The translations under genes were made by a program, and so were the position numbers. A model generated the notes under the pieces. The model did no database searches, was not told the origin of the DNA, and worked only from the letters and a program-made list of their open reading frames with translations. Of a DNA stretch of 64,000 bases, positions 1-9,246 are shown piece by piece. Position 1 is the first letter of the stretch; each line of letters opens with the position of its first letter. Source of the DNA: Candidatus Latescibacterota bacterium (GTDB taxonomy: Bacteria; Latescibacterota; MWCZ01); NCBI GenBank assembly GCA_022706085.1, contig JAKJDF010000012.1:1-64000 (forward strand). The letters run 5' to 3'.

Positions 1-52
1 GTTTGAGGACAAACCGCCCTACCTGTGGCCATATATCGTGTGTTGTCGTGCC

Positions 53-69
53 GGCGCGTTCTCCGCGCC
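53..69 (-). terminator. Weak hairpin after the first glycyl radical enzyme gene
   Basis: Six-base perfect stem (GGCGCG/CGCGCC) with a five-base loop, just beyond the stop of the gene ending at 77. No T-run follows in the reading direction, so it may be a transcript-end stabiliser rather than a true intrinsic terminator. Confidence 0.25.
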
Positions 70-76
70 CATTTCC

Positions 77-2260
77 CTACCCCGCCACATGCTCCGTGCG
101 CTTGATGATTTCGTCCTGCAGGGAACGTGACAGGCGCGTGTAGTAGTCCGAATACCCACCAACCCGCACGATCAGGTCGCTGTACTTCTCCGGATGCTCC
201 TGCGCCGCACGCAGCGTGTCCGCCGAAACCACGTTGATCTGCAGCTCAAACCCGCCGAGATGCAGGTAGCTCTCCAGCAGGTCAATAATCTTCTCCCGGC
301 TTTCCGCCGTGTCGAACATCGCCGGCGTGAACTTCACGTTCGTCACCACGCCGCCGATGAACTTGGAGTGATCCATCTTCGCCGCCGAGCGCAGCATCGC
401 CGTCACGCCTGATGTATCGTGCCCCTGCACCGGACCGACGGCGTCCGCAAGAGCCTCGCGGGCTTTCCGTCCGTCCGGAGTCGCGCCGGTCCTGTCGCCC
501 AGAACCGAATGCATCACCCAGCAGAGGAAGCCGGGCTGGTACGGCCCGCGGCGCGGGTTCGTGTATTTCCGGACCTCGTCAAACCAGAACTCGGAAAGCT
601 CCACCCAGAGCGCGTCTGGCTCCGGCATGTCGTTGCCAAAACGGGGTGGTTTGGTGCCAAGCACGCGGCGCAGCGCCTCTTCGCCTTCCCAGTTTTTCCG
701 GACGATTTCTGCCAGTTGCGGCAGCGTCATCGCCTTTTCCTCAAAGCACGCCCATTTGACTGCCATCAGGCTGTCAACGACGTTGGCGAGGCCAACAAGC
801 TCCGGCATGGTCGTGTTGTACCGCGCGCCGCCGCAGGTGATGTCGGTCGCCCGTTCGATACAGTCGTTCACAAGGCAGGACAGGAACGGGTAGCGGATGC
901 ACTCCTGCCAGGCGCGGTCGTGCGCCGCCGTGATCTCGTAGTTGAACCGCATCGCCTCCGCAAGATCGGCTTTGAACTCGCGTACGAGGTCATCCCACCC
1001 CGCGTTTTTGTTCCGTGCGACTCGCTGGAAGGCTCGTTCAAACGCTTTTCCGGCGTTCACATATCCCGACGCCACCCAGGGGTTGGAGCATCCAATGGCC
1101 GAAATCTCCACGCAGGAGCCCGCCATGTAGTTCACGGCTTCCTCACGGCTCGCGCCGTCCCGCATCAGCCCCGGGACGATCACTTCGTCATTGAACACCG
1201 CCGGAAAGCCGATCCCCGTGCCCATGAGCTCCACCGCCCGGCGCATGACGTCGCGGTTCAGATTTTTGTGCCAGCTTACGCAGAGCGCAGGGTGCAGCAT
1301 CTGGAGATCGCGCGACACCTCGAGGCACAGGAGGCTGAGTTCATTGGATGCGTCGGAGCCATCCGCGTGCTGCCCGCCGACGAAAAGCGTCTGCGGCGTG
1401 GAATAGGGGTCGAATTCGTTGTACTTCAGCAGCAGGCAGGTCAGCAGCTCGTATGCGTCGTCGCGGGAAAGTCTCCCGGAACGCAAATCCGCCTCGTAAT
1501 AGGGAAACAGGTACTGGTCCACCCGTCCCGGGCAGAAGCAGCCGTGCCCCCCGCCCAATTCCTGCGCAATCCAGAGGTGGATGAACCAGAGCGTCTGCGC
1601 CGCTTCATGGAACGTCCGCGCAGGGTAGGCAGGCACGCGGCGGCACGCCTCGGCGATGCGCAACAGTTCCTCGCGCCGTTCCGGGCTTGCGGTGGCGGCC
1701 AATTCACGAGCGTGTTTCGCATAGCGCCGCGCCATCCGCATGGCGCCGGACAACACCTCCAGCGCGCCATGGAGAAACGCCCGTTCCTCCTCCGATTTGG
1801 CGCGTGCCAGCCTCCCGCGTACCTCCCGTCGGATGCCGTTGAGACCCTTTTTGAGCACGGCCGGGTAGTCGGGTGTCATGTGACCCGTCATCCCACCTGC
1901 CACATGGCGCCCTTCGGCAATCGACTCATGCGCATCGGGCGAAATGAGTTTCTTCAGAACGTCGCCCAGCGGATCGCTGAAGGTACTACCGGCGATACGT
2001 TCGCGTTCCGCCTTTTCCTCAGGAGTCATCTCACGCCGTTTGATCCGCCCGACGATCAGTTCATCATCGTTGATCTCGACGGGGAGGTTATCCATGAGGT
2101 ACGCGAACACACCGGCATACCGTGCGTCTATCGGGACGCCCTGATGTCCGGCCATGTACCGGTGCCAGAGGATCTCGCGATCAACCTGCCATCCGCGCTG
2201 GTCAAACTGCCATTTTCTTAACCGCGCGATGCGTTCTGTACGCAAAATCGGCTGTATCAC
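77..2260 (-). CDS. Glycyl radical enzyme (PFL-like dehydratase/lyase family), substrate unknown
   Basis: A 727-residue glycyl radical enzyme, close to the usual family length of about 750-850. The thiyl-radical site GSCVE is at residues 381-385 (Cys383, Glu385). The glycyl loop RVGGYS is near the C-terminus (radical Gly about residue 702). A single Cys followed by V-E is the pattern of the dehydratase and lyase branches (diol, glycerol, choline and hydroxyproline type), not of pyruvate formate-lyase, which has two adjacent cysteines. The start is GTG at 2260 behind GGAGG with seven-base spacing. It is the last gene of a three-gene operon, 24 bases after a second glycyl radical enzyme, and must share the one activating enzyme encoded upstream. 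It would be cytoplasmic and oxygen-sensitive. The substrate cannot be named from sequence alone. Confidence 0.9.
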   Translation of the reverse strand: MIQPILRTERIARLRKWQFDQRGWQVDREILWHRYMAGHQGVPIDARYAGVFAYLMDNLPVEINDDELIVGRIKRREMTPEEKAERERIAGSTFSDPLGDVLKKLISPDAHESIAEGRHVAGGMTGHMTPDYPAVLKKGLNGIRREVRGRLARAKSEEERAFLHGALEVLSGAMRMARRYAKHARELAATASPERREELLRIAEACRRVPAYPARTFHEAAQTLWFIHLWIAQELGGGHGCFCPGRVDQYLFPYYEADLRSGRLSRDDAYELLTCLLLKYNEFDPYSTPQTLFVGGQHADGSDASNELSLLCLEVSRDLQMLHPALCVSWHKNLNRDVMRRAVELMGTGIGFPAVFNDEVIVPGLMRDGASREEAVNYMAGSCVEISAIGCSNPWVASGYVNAGKAFERAFQRVARNKNAGWDDLVREFKADLAEAMRFNYEITAAHDRAWQECIRYPFLSCLVNDCIERATDITCGGARYNTTMPELVGLANVVDSLMAVKWACFEEKAMTLPQLAEIVRKNWEGEEALRRVLGTKPPRFGNDMPEPDALWVELSEFWFDEVRKYTNPRRGPYQPGFLCWVMHSVLGDRTGATPDGRKAREALADAVGPVQGHDTSGVTAMLRSAAKMDHSKFIGGVVTNVKFTPAMFDTAESREKIIDLLESYLHLGGFELQINVVSADTLRAAQEHPEKYSDLIVRVGGYSDYYTRLSRSLQDEIIKRTEHVAG

Positions 2261-2284
2261 TCCAATTCCTCCGGAGACGTCCGT

Positions 2285-4681
2285 TCACATCTCTTCGTGT
2301 TTCGTGCGTGCGATGATATGGTCCTGCATTGTCTTGTCCAGCAGGCAGAACCGCATGCTGAAACCCGACACGCGGACCGCGATGTGCGAGTAGGCTTCCG
2401 GGTTCTCCTGTGCGCGGCGCAGAGTGGCGCTGTCGATCACATTGAACTGCATCTGCCCCACGCCTTTGTCGATTGCCGTCTGAACCACGTCAAGGACTTT
2501 GTCGAGCGACACCTCATCCAGCAGTCTGGGCGAAATCTCGATGATCGCTGAAGACGAACCGGCGGCGTGTTCGTGGGGCAAGGCCATCAGCGAGCGCATC
2601 AATGCGGTCAACCCCTCAACATCGCGGCCTTGTTGCGGCGAGACGCTGTACGCGAGCGGCTCATGTGCTTTGCGTCCGTCCGGGGTGGCGTTGGTAACGC
2701 GCCCGCAGTCGAGGTGCCACACGAAAGAGAATAGATGCGCGTGATAGGTGCCGCCGTGCGGAGTGGTATAAGTAGCCATGTGGTCGCAATAGTGGTGGGC
2801 CGCGCGTTCCACCCACCGGTCCACTTCGCCGTTCCCGTTCCCGTACTTCGCAAGCCTGTGGATCACCTTCTGCCGGAGTTTCTCTCGCTCTTCCCCTTCC
2901 CAGTTTGCCTTGAGGGCTTCCAGCAGTTCGTCGGGAGAGACGCTTTTCTCCTTGAATACGAGCTGGTCCACCGCATACAGAGAGTCACCGACGTTGGGCA
3001 GGCCTATGGCGCAGGTGGAGTGGTAGTGGTAATGTGCGCCGCCATCTGTCATGTCCTTCCCGCGCGAGATGCAGTCGTCGGTCAGAAGGGACGTGTAGGG
3101 CAGCGGAAAGCGGAACGGTTGCGCGAGGTCGCCCTGATTCGAAAGCTCCACCGCGTGCCGGGCGAAATGCTCGAGCTGAAGTTTGTAGGCGTTCCAGAGT
3201 GCTTCGATGTCGGGCATTTCCGCGAGAGAACCCGTCTGCGGCCCAAGCTGTTCACCGGTCGCCAGGTCTTTACCGTCGTTCAGCGCGAGTTCAAGACACT
3301 TGGCCACGTTCATCATGTGGCTTACCGCATGGGGGTTCGTTTTCCCCGGAATGGTCACCTCCACGCAGCCTATGATGGCGTACTGGCGGGCATCCTCAAG
3401 GGGAATCCCCTTCTCCACAAGGGCCGGAACAATCGCTTCGTCATTGAAGAAGAACGGCACGCCTCCGCCCCTCCTGATCAGGCGAAATGCGGACTCCATA
3501 AGCCTTCGCGGGGTCTTTCGGTGAACTCTTACCGAAAGGCAGCGAATGAGGTTCACTCGCCACATCGCCTCGAGGAACAGGTACGTCAGCTCGTTGGTCG
3601 CATCGGTGCCGTCTGGATTTTGTCCGCCGATGGTGGCCTGCTGAACATCGTAGCTCTTGTAAAGTGCAAGATGGAACGCCTCGAGAATCTCAAGCGCCTC
3701 GTCCTCAGTAATCCTCCCCGTATCCCGGTCAGCCCGATAATACGGGTAGAGGTACTGGTCGTAACGACCGAAAGAATTCGCGTTTATCCCGTCTTCCCAT
3801 CCCATGATCAGATGGCAGAACCAGAGCGACTGGACTGCTTCGTGAAAAGTTTCGGCTCCGCGCGCGGGAACTTTTTCACAGATATCTGCAAGGTGACGGT
3901 ATTCTTCCGATTGAAGAGGGTCGCTTTCGCGCGCGGCCAGGGTGCGCAGTTCCTCAGCGTACCGTGTTCCGAGTTCGCATGCCGCTGCCGCGATAAGCCT
4001 CGCGCTCTGGAGCCACAGCCTTCTTTTCTGGTCTTCCGGCTTCCACGGTTGGAGTTTTGCGATCTCGCCGTCTATTTGTTCAAGGATCGCATGGAAACCG
4101 TGCCGCAACACTCTTTCGTATCCCGGAACGGTATGCCCTTCGCTCCCACCGCCGCCGAAATAGACGCCTGCACGCGTGTCTCGGGAGATGTAATCGGGTG
4201 TTTGTGGCCAGAAATGCGGGATCACACGAGGGTGTTCGCGCCAGTATTCGATTGCGTCGAAAACCTTTTCTTTCCACTCCTCCGGTATGCTCAGGTTTTG
4301 AACGTGATTGCGGAGCGCTTCTCTGCGCTCGCCGTTGGCGAGATTGTCGAACTCCAGCCACCCGATTCCTCGGAAGGATTCATGTTGCTGATAGCCCAGG
4401 ATCAATTCCCCTTCGCGGATCGTTACGGGGTAGTTCCTGATGACATGTGCCAGTGCCGCGGCCTGGCGCAACAGCGGAGGTTGCCCCTCGGTCTGCTTCA
4501 TGCTTTCGGCAACCAGCCACGCGCGCGGGGCGTAATGATCCGCCCATTTCGCGTCGTCGAGAACGTAATTCCGTAATCGTTCCACGCGCGGTGAAAGGTC
4601 GATTCCGTACGCGCCCTGAATCACTTCTTCGTCACGGCCGAGGGTGGGCATAGAAGCATGTATCTCCGTAGTGGAAAACAC
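2285..4681 (-). CDS. Second glycyl radical enzyme (PFL-like dehydratase/lyase family), substrate unknown
   Basis: A 798-residue glycyl radical enzyme clearly different from its downstream neighbour. The active-site loop IIGCVEVTIPGKTNP places Cys439 and Glu441 in the dehydratase-type C-V-E arrangement. The glycyl radical loop RVSGFS is at about 770-775 (Gly773). Other family blocks are visible, for example GGQNPDGTDATNEL at about 352-365. The first in-frame start, GTG at 4681, overlaps the stop of the activating-enzyme gene by one base. An ATG at 4651 is an alternative. The overlap implies translational coupling to the activase. Candidate reactions by family are radical dehydration of a diol or polyol, C-N lyase or C-S lyase. 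Two such enzymes together suggest either two substrates or two steps of one pathway. Confidence 0.9.
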   Translation of the reverse strand: MFSTTEIHASMPTLGRDEEVIQGAYGIDLSPRVERLRNYVLDDAKWADHYAPRAWLVAESMKQTEGQPPLLRQAAALAHVIRNYPVTIREGELILGYQQHESFRGIGWLEFDNLANGERREALRNHVQNLSIPEEWKEKVFDAIEYWREHPRVIPHFWPQTPDYISRDTRAGVYFGGGGSEGHTVPGYERVLRHGFHAILEQIDGEIAKLQPWKPEDQKRRLWLQSARLIAAAACELGTRYAEELRTLAARESDPLQSEEYRHLADICEKVPARGAETFHEAVQSLWFCHLIMGWEDGINANSFGRYDQYLYPYYRADRDTGRITEDEALEILEAFHLALYKSYDVQQATIGGQNPDGTDATNELTYLFLEAMWRVNLIRCLSVRVHRKTPRRLMESAFRLIRRGGGVPFFFNDEAIVPALVEKGIPLEDARQYAIIGCVEVTIPGKTNPHAVSHMMNVAKCLELALNDGKDLATGEQLGPQTGSLAEMPDIEALWNAYKLQLEHFARHAVELSNQGDLAQPFRFPLPYTSLLTDDCISRGKDMTDGGAHYHYHSTCAIGLPNVGDSLYAVDQLVFKEKSVSPDELLEALKANWEGEEREKLRQKVIHRLAKYGNGNGEVDRWVERAAHHYCDHMATYTTPHGGTYHAHLFSFVWHLDCGRVTNATPDGRKAHEPLAYSVSPQQGRDVEGLTALMRSLMALPHEHAAGSSSAIIEISPRLLDEVSLDKVLDVVQTAIDKGVGQMQFNVIDSATLRRAQENPEAYSHIAVRVSGFSMRFCLLDKTMQDHIIARTKHEEM

Positions 4682-5664
4682 TAACTGCGCGTTACCGGAA
4701 CTCCGCGTTCGGCGAAACGGCGTATGATTGCTGAAATGTCTTCATCGGCAGGCGGGTGCGTTCCATTAATAAAATACCGTTTTCCGAACTCCTGATATTT
4801 GCTTTCCGCCAGTCTGTGGTAGGGCATGAGGTGAATTGCTTCAAGGCGTGGGTTACCCCAGAGCGATGCGCAGAAATCAATCAGGTTCTGAATTGCATCG
4901 GCCGAGTCGTTCTGACCGGGTACGACAGGCAGCCGTAACCATACCTTCGGGCCGTTCCCCTCCCGAAGAAGGCGTTTGAGATTTCGGAGTATGGGCCGGT
5001 TCGACACGCCGGTGAGTCGTCGGTGCGCGCGTTCGTCTATCATTTTAATGTCAAAAAGGACCAGGTCCGCCAGGGCTGTCACGCGATTGAACACCGTTTC
5101 GCCCGCATAGCCGGACGTATCCACTGCCGTGTGGAGGTGCGAATCGCGCGCGAGGCGAAGTAGCGCGGTGGAAAACTCCGGTTGCATGAGCGGCTCGCCG
5201 CCCGACAGTGTCATCCCTCCGCCGGAGCGCTCGTAGAACATGCGGTCCTTCTCCACTTCGGACATCACCCACGCGGCGGTAACCTCTTTGCCTGCAAGTT
5301 CAAGCGCACCTGTGGGGCATTCAGCCGTGCACGCGCCGCACCGCACGCAAAAACCCCGTTGGAACACGTGCCTGCCCTCGACGATCGTGTGCCCCTCATG
5401 CGCGCATACGAGCGTACACTGACCGCACGCGATGCATTTGGCAGGGATGAAACCCACGTCGGGTTCGGTTTCGATGGATTCGGGGTTATGGCACCATGCG
5501 CATCGAAGGGGGCAACCTTTCAAAAACACCGTCGTGCGGATTCCGGGGCCGTCGTGAATAGAAAACGTCTGTACGTCGAAGATTCTACCTTTGACGGCAG
5601 CGCTCGGGATCTGCGAATCACTTTTCTGGGGATGTTCGGGAGAGTGCATAGCTACCGCGTGCAT
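4681..5664 (-). CDS. Glycyl radical enzyme activating enzyme (radical SAM)
   Basis: A 327-residue radical SAM activase that would install the glycyl radical on the two enzymes encoded downstream. The SAM-binding [4Fe-4S] motif C-x3-C-x2-C is Cys51, Cys55 and Cys58. An inserted ferredoxin-like domain carries two further C-x2-C-x2-C-x3-C clusters (Cys77/80/83/87 and Cys106/109/112/116), as in activases of the dehydratase-type enzymes and unlike PflA, which lacks them. The GGE-type SAM contact is seen in MTLSGGEPLMQ. First gene of the operon; start ATG at 5664, with another Met five codons on. Only one activase is present for two partners, so it probably serves both. Confidence 0.93.
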   Translation of the reverse strand: MHAVAMHSPEHPQKSDSQIPSAAVKGRIFDVQTFSIHDGPGIRTTVFLKGCPLRCAWCHNPESIETEPDVGFIPAKCIACGQCTLVCAHEGHTIVEGRHVFQRGFCVRCGACTAECPTGALELAGKEVTAAWVMSEVEKDRMFYERSGGGMTLSGGEPLMQPEFSTALLRLARDSHLHTAVDTSGYAGETVFNRVTALADLVLFDIKMIDERAHRRLTGVSNRPILRNLKRLLREGNGPKVWLRLPVVPGQNDSADAIQNLIDFCASLWGNPRLEAIHLMPYHRLAESKYQEFGKRYFINGTHPPADEDISAIIRRFAERGVPVTRS

Positions 5665-5689
5665 GTTTGATTGAGAACCGGCTCCATCA

Positions 5690-5718
5690 AATATAGCGAA
5701 GCGTTCGAAAAGTGCGAA
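5690..5718 (-). promoter_or_regulatory. Candidate sigma-70-type promoter of the glycyl radical enzyme operon
   Basis: On the minus strand TTCGCA (5718-5713) and TATATT (5695-5690) are separated by exactly 17 bases, about 25 bases upstream of the activase start codon. The -10 box is good and the -35 box moderate. The motif lies in the only gap between this operon and the divergent URO-D gene. Confidence 0.4.
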
Positions 5719-5791
5719 CCCTTGGACCCGACGCCATTTTCGTTAGAGTACGTAGGGAAGGTGTCCGTGTTGACCGATTCTGGAGGGGAAC

Positions 5792-6889
5792 GTGACAGAC
5801 AGGGAACGAGTTCTTGCAATCATGCATCACAAGCCGGCGGACGGGGTAGTATGGCAACCACGAATAGACCACTGGTATTACACGAATAAGCGTGCAGGAA
5901 CGCTGCCGGAACGGTACCGGGAAATGTCCCTGTTCGAGGTGTACGTCGACCTGGATTGCTCCATCCGGGGATATGAGTTCTACAACCCGTGCATAAACCG
6001 TGTGTACGATTCCTCAGTGTCCTTCAGGGTTGTCGAAGACAATCGACGTCGTCGCGTCCGTCTGTGGGAAACCCCGCTTGGGGTACTCACCGAGGTCGAG
6101 GGGAAGACTGCGGAATCGAGCCTTCTCACGGAATTTCCGGTGAAATCGATTGCTGACCTCCGGATTGTTCGATACACGCTGGAGGCTCTGAATTTCGAGT
6201 TCAGTGAAGAGCGGTTCGAGGAAGCCGAGAAACTGGTCGGGGACAGAGGAGCCGGCACGGTGTACAACCTGCGCACTCCGCTTATGAGGTTGTTCATCGA
6301 ATTCATGGGATTTGAGAACACCATCATCGCTCTCCATGAGTTCCCTGACGAAATGGACTCGTTCATACGCTTCCTCGAAGAAGACGATCAAAAATACATA
6401 GACATGATAAAGAAAAGCCCACTTCCACTGCTCAATTTCGGAGACAACGTGGATTCGAACATGTTGCCGCCGTCCCTCATGAGGAAATACGCCCTTCCGT
6501 ATTACAGGCGCCGAACTGCGGAGCTCCGTGCCGCGGGGAAGGCCTCGTACCCTCACTGGGACGGAGCGCTCAAAGGTCTGCTTCCTTTTGTGCGAGAGTG
6601 CGGATTTGACGGGTACGAAGCATTCACTCCCACCCCGATGGGCGATGTGTCGCTTGAGGAGATCGCGGAAGCGATGGGTCACGATTACGTTCTCATTGAC
6701 GGGGTACCGGCGACACATTTCATCCCGCCTTTCACCCGGGATGACGTTGAGGAATTCGCGACGCTGGTTCTTCAGACCTTCGCTCCAAGTCTTATACTCG
6801 GGATTTCCGACGAATTGCCCCCTTCAGGCGATATTGAGAGCGTACGACGTGTCGCCCAGATTGTGCGCACTTTTCACATTTCCGAATGA
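5792..6889 (+). CDS. URO-D-fold protein (MtaA/uroporphyrinogen decarboxylase superfamily)
   Basis: A 365-residue protein that starts at GTG 5792 behind GGAGGGG. The opening MTDRERVLAIMHHKPADGV is the classic N-terminus of the methyltransferase-like branch of the uroporphyrinogen decarboxylase superfamily. Later blocks (DNVDSNMLPPSLMRKYALPYY; HWDGALKGLLPFVRECGFDG) match the region holding the zinc-binding His and Cys of MtaA/CmuA-type corrinoid methyltransferases. True haem-pathway HemE is unlikely, since no haem genes are nearby and a related gene follows. No corrinoid protein is encoded in the window, so the partner and substrate are open. It is transcribed divergently from the glycyl radical enzyme operon, with 36 bases to the next related gene. 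Confidence 0.75.
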   Translation: MTDRERVLAIMHHKPADGVVWQPRIDHWYYTNKRAGTLPERYREMSLFEVYVDLDCSIRGYEFYNPCINRVYDSSVSFRVVEDNRRRRVRLWETPLGVLTEVEGKTAESSLLTEFPVKSIADLRIVRYTLEALNFEFSEERFEEAEKLVGDRGAGTVYNLRTPLMRLFIEFMGFENTIIALHEFPDEMDSFIRFLEEDDQKYIDMIKKSPLPLLNFGDNVDSNMLPPSLMRKYALPYYRRRTAELRAAGKASYPHWDGALKGLLPFVRECGFDGYEAFTPTPMGDVSLEEIAEAMGHDYVLIDGVPATHFIPPFTRDDVEEFATLVLQTFAPSLILGISDELPPSGDIESVRRVAQIVRTFHISE

Positions 6890-6925
6890 TTCAGACCAAC
6901 CGCCACACACTACAAAGAGGTCGAG

Positions 6926-8212
6926 ATGACAGACGTTTCCTTACCGCAGATTCCCACCCACGATCGGCAGGTACTTCGCGACCTCGCCAGGGAAATTCGT
7001 GATATCGCGTACAGCGATGAAAACCTCGAAAAGAAAGACGCGTGGTATGCTCACAACGACCTGAAACCTCGACGGCCGCTGGTGTTGATAGAATCGTTTC
7101 CTGCAACGGATGAATTGGTCACGGACGATATGCTGAGCTGCCGCGATGAATGGGCACGCAGGCAAGAGAAGCACCTTCGTACAATGATTTATCACGTTCG
7201 GAACATTCGCGACGATGAGGTCATTGAGCCATACCTGACCTGGAATTGGCACGTCTCCGCGGGTAATTACGGTGTCAGCTCGACGCGTCACGACAGCGAC
7301 AAGGTTCAACGGGTGGACGGCAAGGTAGTCGGGAGTTACTCCTGGGAGGCACCCGTGAAGGACCTGGACGCGGACTTCGGAAAACTCAAGCCGCGCGTTT
7401 TTTCCGTGGATCGCGAGTCCTCCCTTCGTCAAAGGTATCGCCTGGAGGATGTATTCGGTGACATCCTCGGTGTGAGGCAGCGGGGCGGGTACTGGTGGAC
7501 TACCGGGATGACAATCATTGCCATTGATCTCATCGGCCTGGAGAATCTCATGCTGGCGATGTACGACAACCCTGCCGGGTTGCACCGGCTCATGGGATTT
7601 CTGCGGGATGATCACATCGCGTTCGCGGAATGGCTTGAAAAAGAGGGGTTGTTGTCGCTCAATAACGAAAACGATTACATCGGATCCGGGAGCAGAGGAT
7701 ACACGCGCGACCTTCCTCAAAAGGACTGGCAGCCGGGCGACAAAGTCCGGACCGGGGATTGCTGGGTGCTTTCCGAGTCTCAGGAAACGGTCGGTGTCGG
7801 CCCCGGGCAATTTGAAGAGTTCATCTTCCCTTATCAGAAAGATGTGGTCGAAAGGTTCGGTCTCTGTTATTACGGATGCTGCGAACCGGTCCACAGCCGT
7901 TGGCACGTAATCAAGAAGTTCCGCAATCTGCGGAGCGTGTCCGTTTCGCCATGGTGCGACGAAGAAATGATGGGAGAAGCGCTTGCGGGGAAATACGTGT
8001 ACAGCCGCAAACCAAATCCCACGCTTATCAGCACGGATGTGTTCGACGAAAATGCGATTCGGAATGATGTGGCAAAAACCCTTCGCTGCGCCCGCAAGTG
8101 CAGCATTGAAATCGTTATGAAGGACGTGCACACTCTCGCTGGAGACCCAACGCGGGCAGCGCGGTGGGTTGAACTTGCCCGGCAGGCAATCGATCTGGAA
8201 TGGGGGAAATGA
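6926..8212 (+). CDS. Divergent URO-D-like protein
   Basis: A 428-residue protein that I assign to the URO-D-like group of unknown function found in Planctomycetes/Verrucomicrobia-type genomes. The evidence is overall layout: an N-terminal helical region, a central GYWWTTGMTIIAIDLIGLENL block and a C-terminal barrel part with GCCEPVHSRW followed by VSPWCDEEM. The last two could supply metal-binding Cys and His residues. ATG at 6926 follows GAGG with five-base spacing. It forms a pair with the upstream URO-D gene and ends 19 bases from the convergent ribokinase gene. A methyltransferase or radical-pathway partner role is possible, but no reaction can be assigned. Confidence 0.6.
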   Translation: MTDVSLPQIPTHDRQVLRDLAREIRDIAYSDENLEKKDAWYAHNDLKPRRPLVLIESFPATDELVTDDMLSCRDEWARRQEKHLRTMIYHVRNIRDDEVIEPYLTWNWHVSAGNYGVSSTRHDSDKVQRVDGKVVGSYSWEAPVKDLDADFGKLKPRVFSVDRESSLRQRYRLEDVFGDILGVRQRGGYWWTTGMTIIAIDLIGLENLMLAMYDNPAGLHRLMGFLRDDHIAFAEWLEKEGLLSLNNENDYIGSGSRGYTRDLPQKDWQPGDKVRTGDCWVLSESQETVGVGPGQFEEFIFPYQKDVVERFGLCYYGCCEPVHSRWHVIKKFRNLRSVSVSPWCDEEMMGEALAGKYVYSRKPNPTLISTDVFDENAIRNDVAKTLRCARKCSIEIVMKDVHTLAGDPTRAARWVELARQAIDLEWGK

Positions 8213-8231
8213 TCAGGTCGCCGCGTGTGGC

Positions 8232-9164
8232 TCAGGCCAACTGACTGGCGAACTTGGCGACTTCGTCAGCCGTGGGCAGCGCTGGCTGCGCACCGTGACG
8301 CGTGACAGAGAGTGACGCCGCGGCGCAGGCGAATTCAACGGCTTCCCTTGGGGGTGCGTTTCTGGCGAGCGCAACAGCGAACGCTCCATTGAAGGCATCC
8401 CCCGCGGCGACCGTGTCCACTGCCTGAACGCGGCGAGCAGGCACGTGCAGTGATTCATCGTCGGTCATCAGGAAGGCTCCCGCCTCTCCCAACGTAACCA
8501 CCACATTTCGGGCTCCCATCCTGCGCAAGGCGGTTGCTGCATTTGCCGCGTCTGAAACATTCCGCACTTCGATCCCCGCAATCCGCGCTGCTTCTGTCTC
8601 GTTAGGGGTAATCCAATCCACGTCAGCGAGCAATGCTGAATTCAGAGGCGTGGCAGGTGCGGGATTGAGGATGGTCCTGACGCCTATCGAACGCGCGGTC
8701 CGCAAGGCGAACGCGACCGTCGGCAGTGGCGTTTCCAGTTGCGTGAGCAGCACGTCGGCGTTCTGGAAGACACCGGACGCATCTTCCACGTGCTGCGGGG
8801 TCAGACGCGCGTTGGAACCGAGAGCCACAACAATGGAGTTCTCGCCCGTTTCACTCACCCATATCATCGCCACTCCGGAAGCAGCCTCCCTGTCGCGCGC
8901 AATCGCTCCCACTCGAATCCCCTCGGCTCTGAACCTTTCGATGGAGGCTTCGCCGAACGAGTCTACGCCGATGTTCGCGATGAGGGTGACGGTGGCACCG
9001 AGGCGCCTGGCAGCTACCGCCTGATTCGCGCCTTTCCCGCCTGCATGAATCTGGAAATCCAGACCCAGCAAAGTCTCACCGGGACGGGGTAATTCGGGAA
9101 CGCGAACCACAAGGTCCGTGTTGGAACTGCCCACGACTATGATCTGAGGACTGGTGTTCTCCAC
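8232..9164 (-). CDS. rbsK: Ribokinase (PfkB family)
   Basis: A 310-residue PfkB-family sugar kinase. The N-terminal substrate signature is HAGGKGANQAVAARRLG and the C-terminal ATP/anion-hole signature is DTVAAGDAFNGAFAVAL with the catalytic Asp. Both motifs and the length fit ribokinase (D-ribose to ribose 5-phosphate) better than fructokinase or adenosine kinase. No ribose transporter or RbsD is adjacent, so a different pentose or nucleoside-derived sugar is possible. It lies downstream of the inositol-1-phosphate synthase gene on the same strand but is separated from it by a strong hairpin. Confidence 0.85.
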   Translation of the reverse strand: MENTSPQIIVVGSSNTDLVVRVPELPRPGETLLGLDFQIHAGGKGANQAVAARRLGATVTLIANIGVDSFGEASIERFRAEGIRVGAIARDREAASGVAMIWVSETGENSIVVALGSNARLTPQHVEDASGVFQNADVLLTQLETPLPTVAFALRTARSIGVRTILNPAPATPLNSALLADVDWITPNETEAARIAGIEVRNVSDAANAATALRRMGARNVVVTLGEAGAFLMTDDESLHVPARRVQAVDTVAAGDAFNGAFAVALARNAPPREAVEFACAAASLSVTRHGAQPALPTADEVAKFASQLA

Positions 9165-9187
9165 GGAAACGGTACCCCCAAAGCGAC

Positions 9188-9219
9188 GGGAGACGGCATT
9201 CGTGTGGACGCCGTCTCCC
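9188..9219 (-). terminator. Strong hairpin between ino1 and the ribokinase gene
   Basis: A perfect 10-base-pair inverted repeat (GGGAGACGGC / GCCGTCTCCC) with a 12-base loop, 28 bases after the inositol synthase stop and just before the ribokinase start. There is no clear T-run on either side, so it could be an attenuator or an mRNA stability element. Confidence 0.5.
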
Positions 9220-9246
9220 GATAACGCTTCTCCATGCAGAGATTCT

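Noticed and set aside
419-2221. Long open frame of 600 codons antisense to the first glycyl radical enzyme gene
   Set aside because: It lies fully opposite a gene with clear motifs, its product is rich in Arg, His and Pro with no domain, and such frames are expected from G+C-biased codon use.
2735-4576. Open frame of 613 codons antisense to the second glycyl radical enzyme gene
   Set aside because: Shadow of the real gene; no ribosome site and no recognisable protein features.
5792-6889. Haem-pathway uroporphyrinogen decarboxylase (hemE)
   Set aside because: The N-terminal and metal-site blocks fit the MtaA-like branch, there are no haem genes, and a second divergent relative follows directly.
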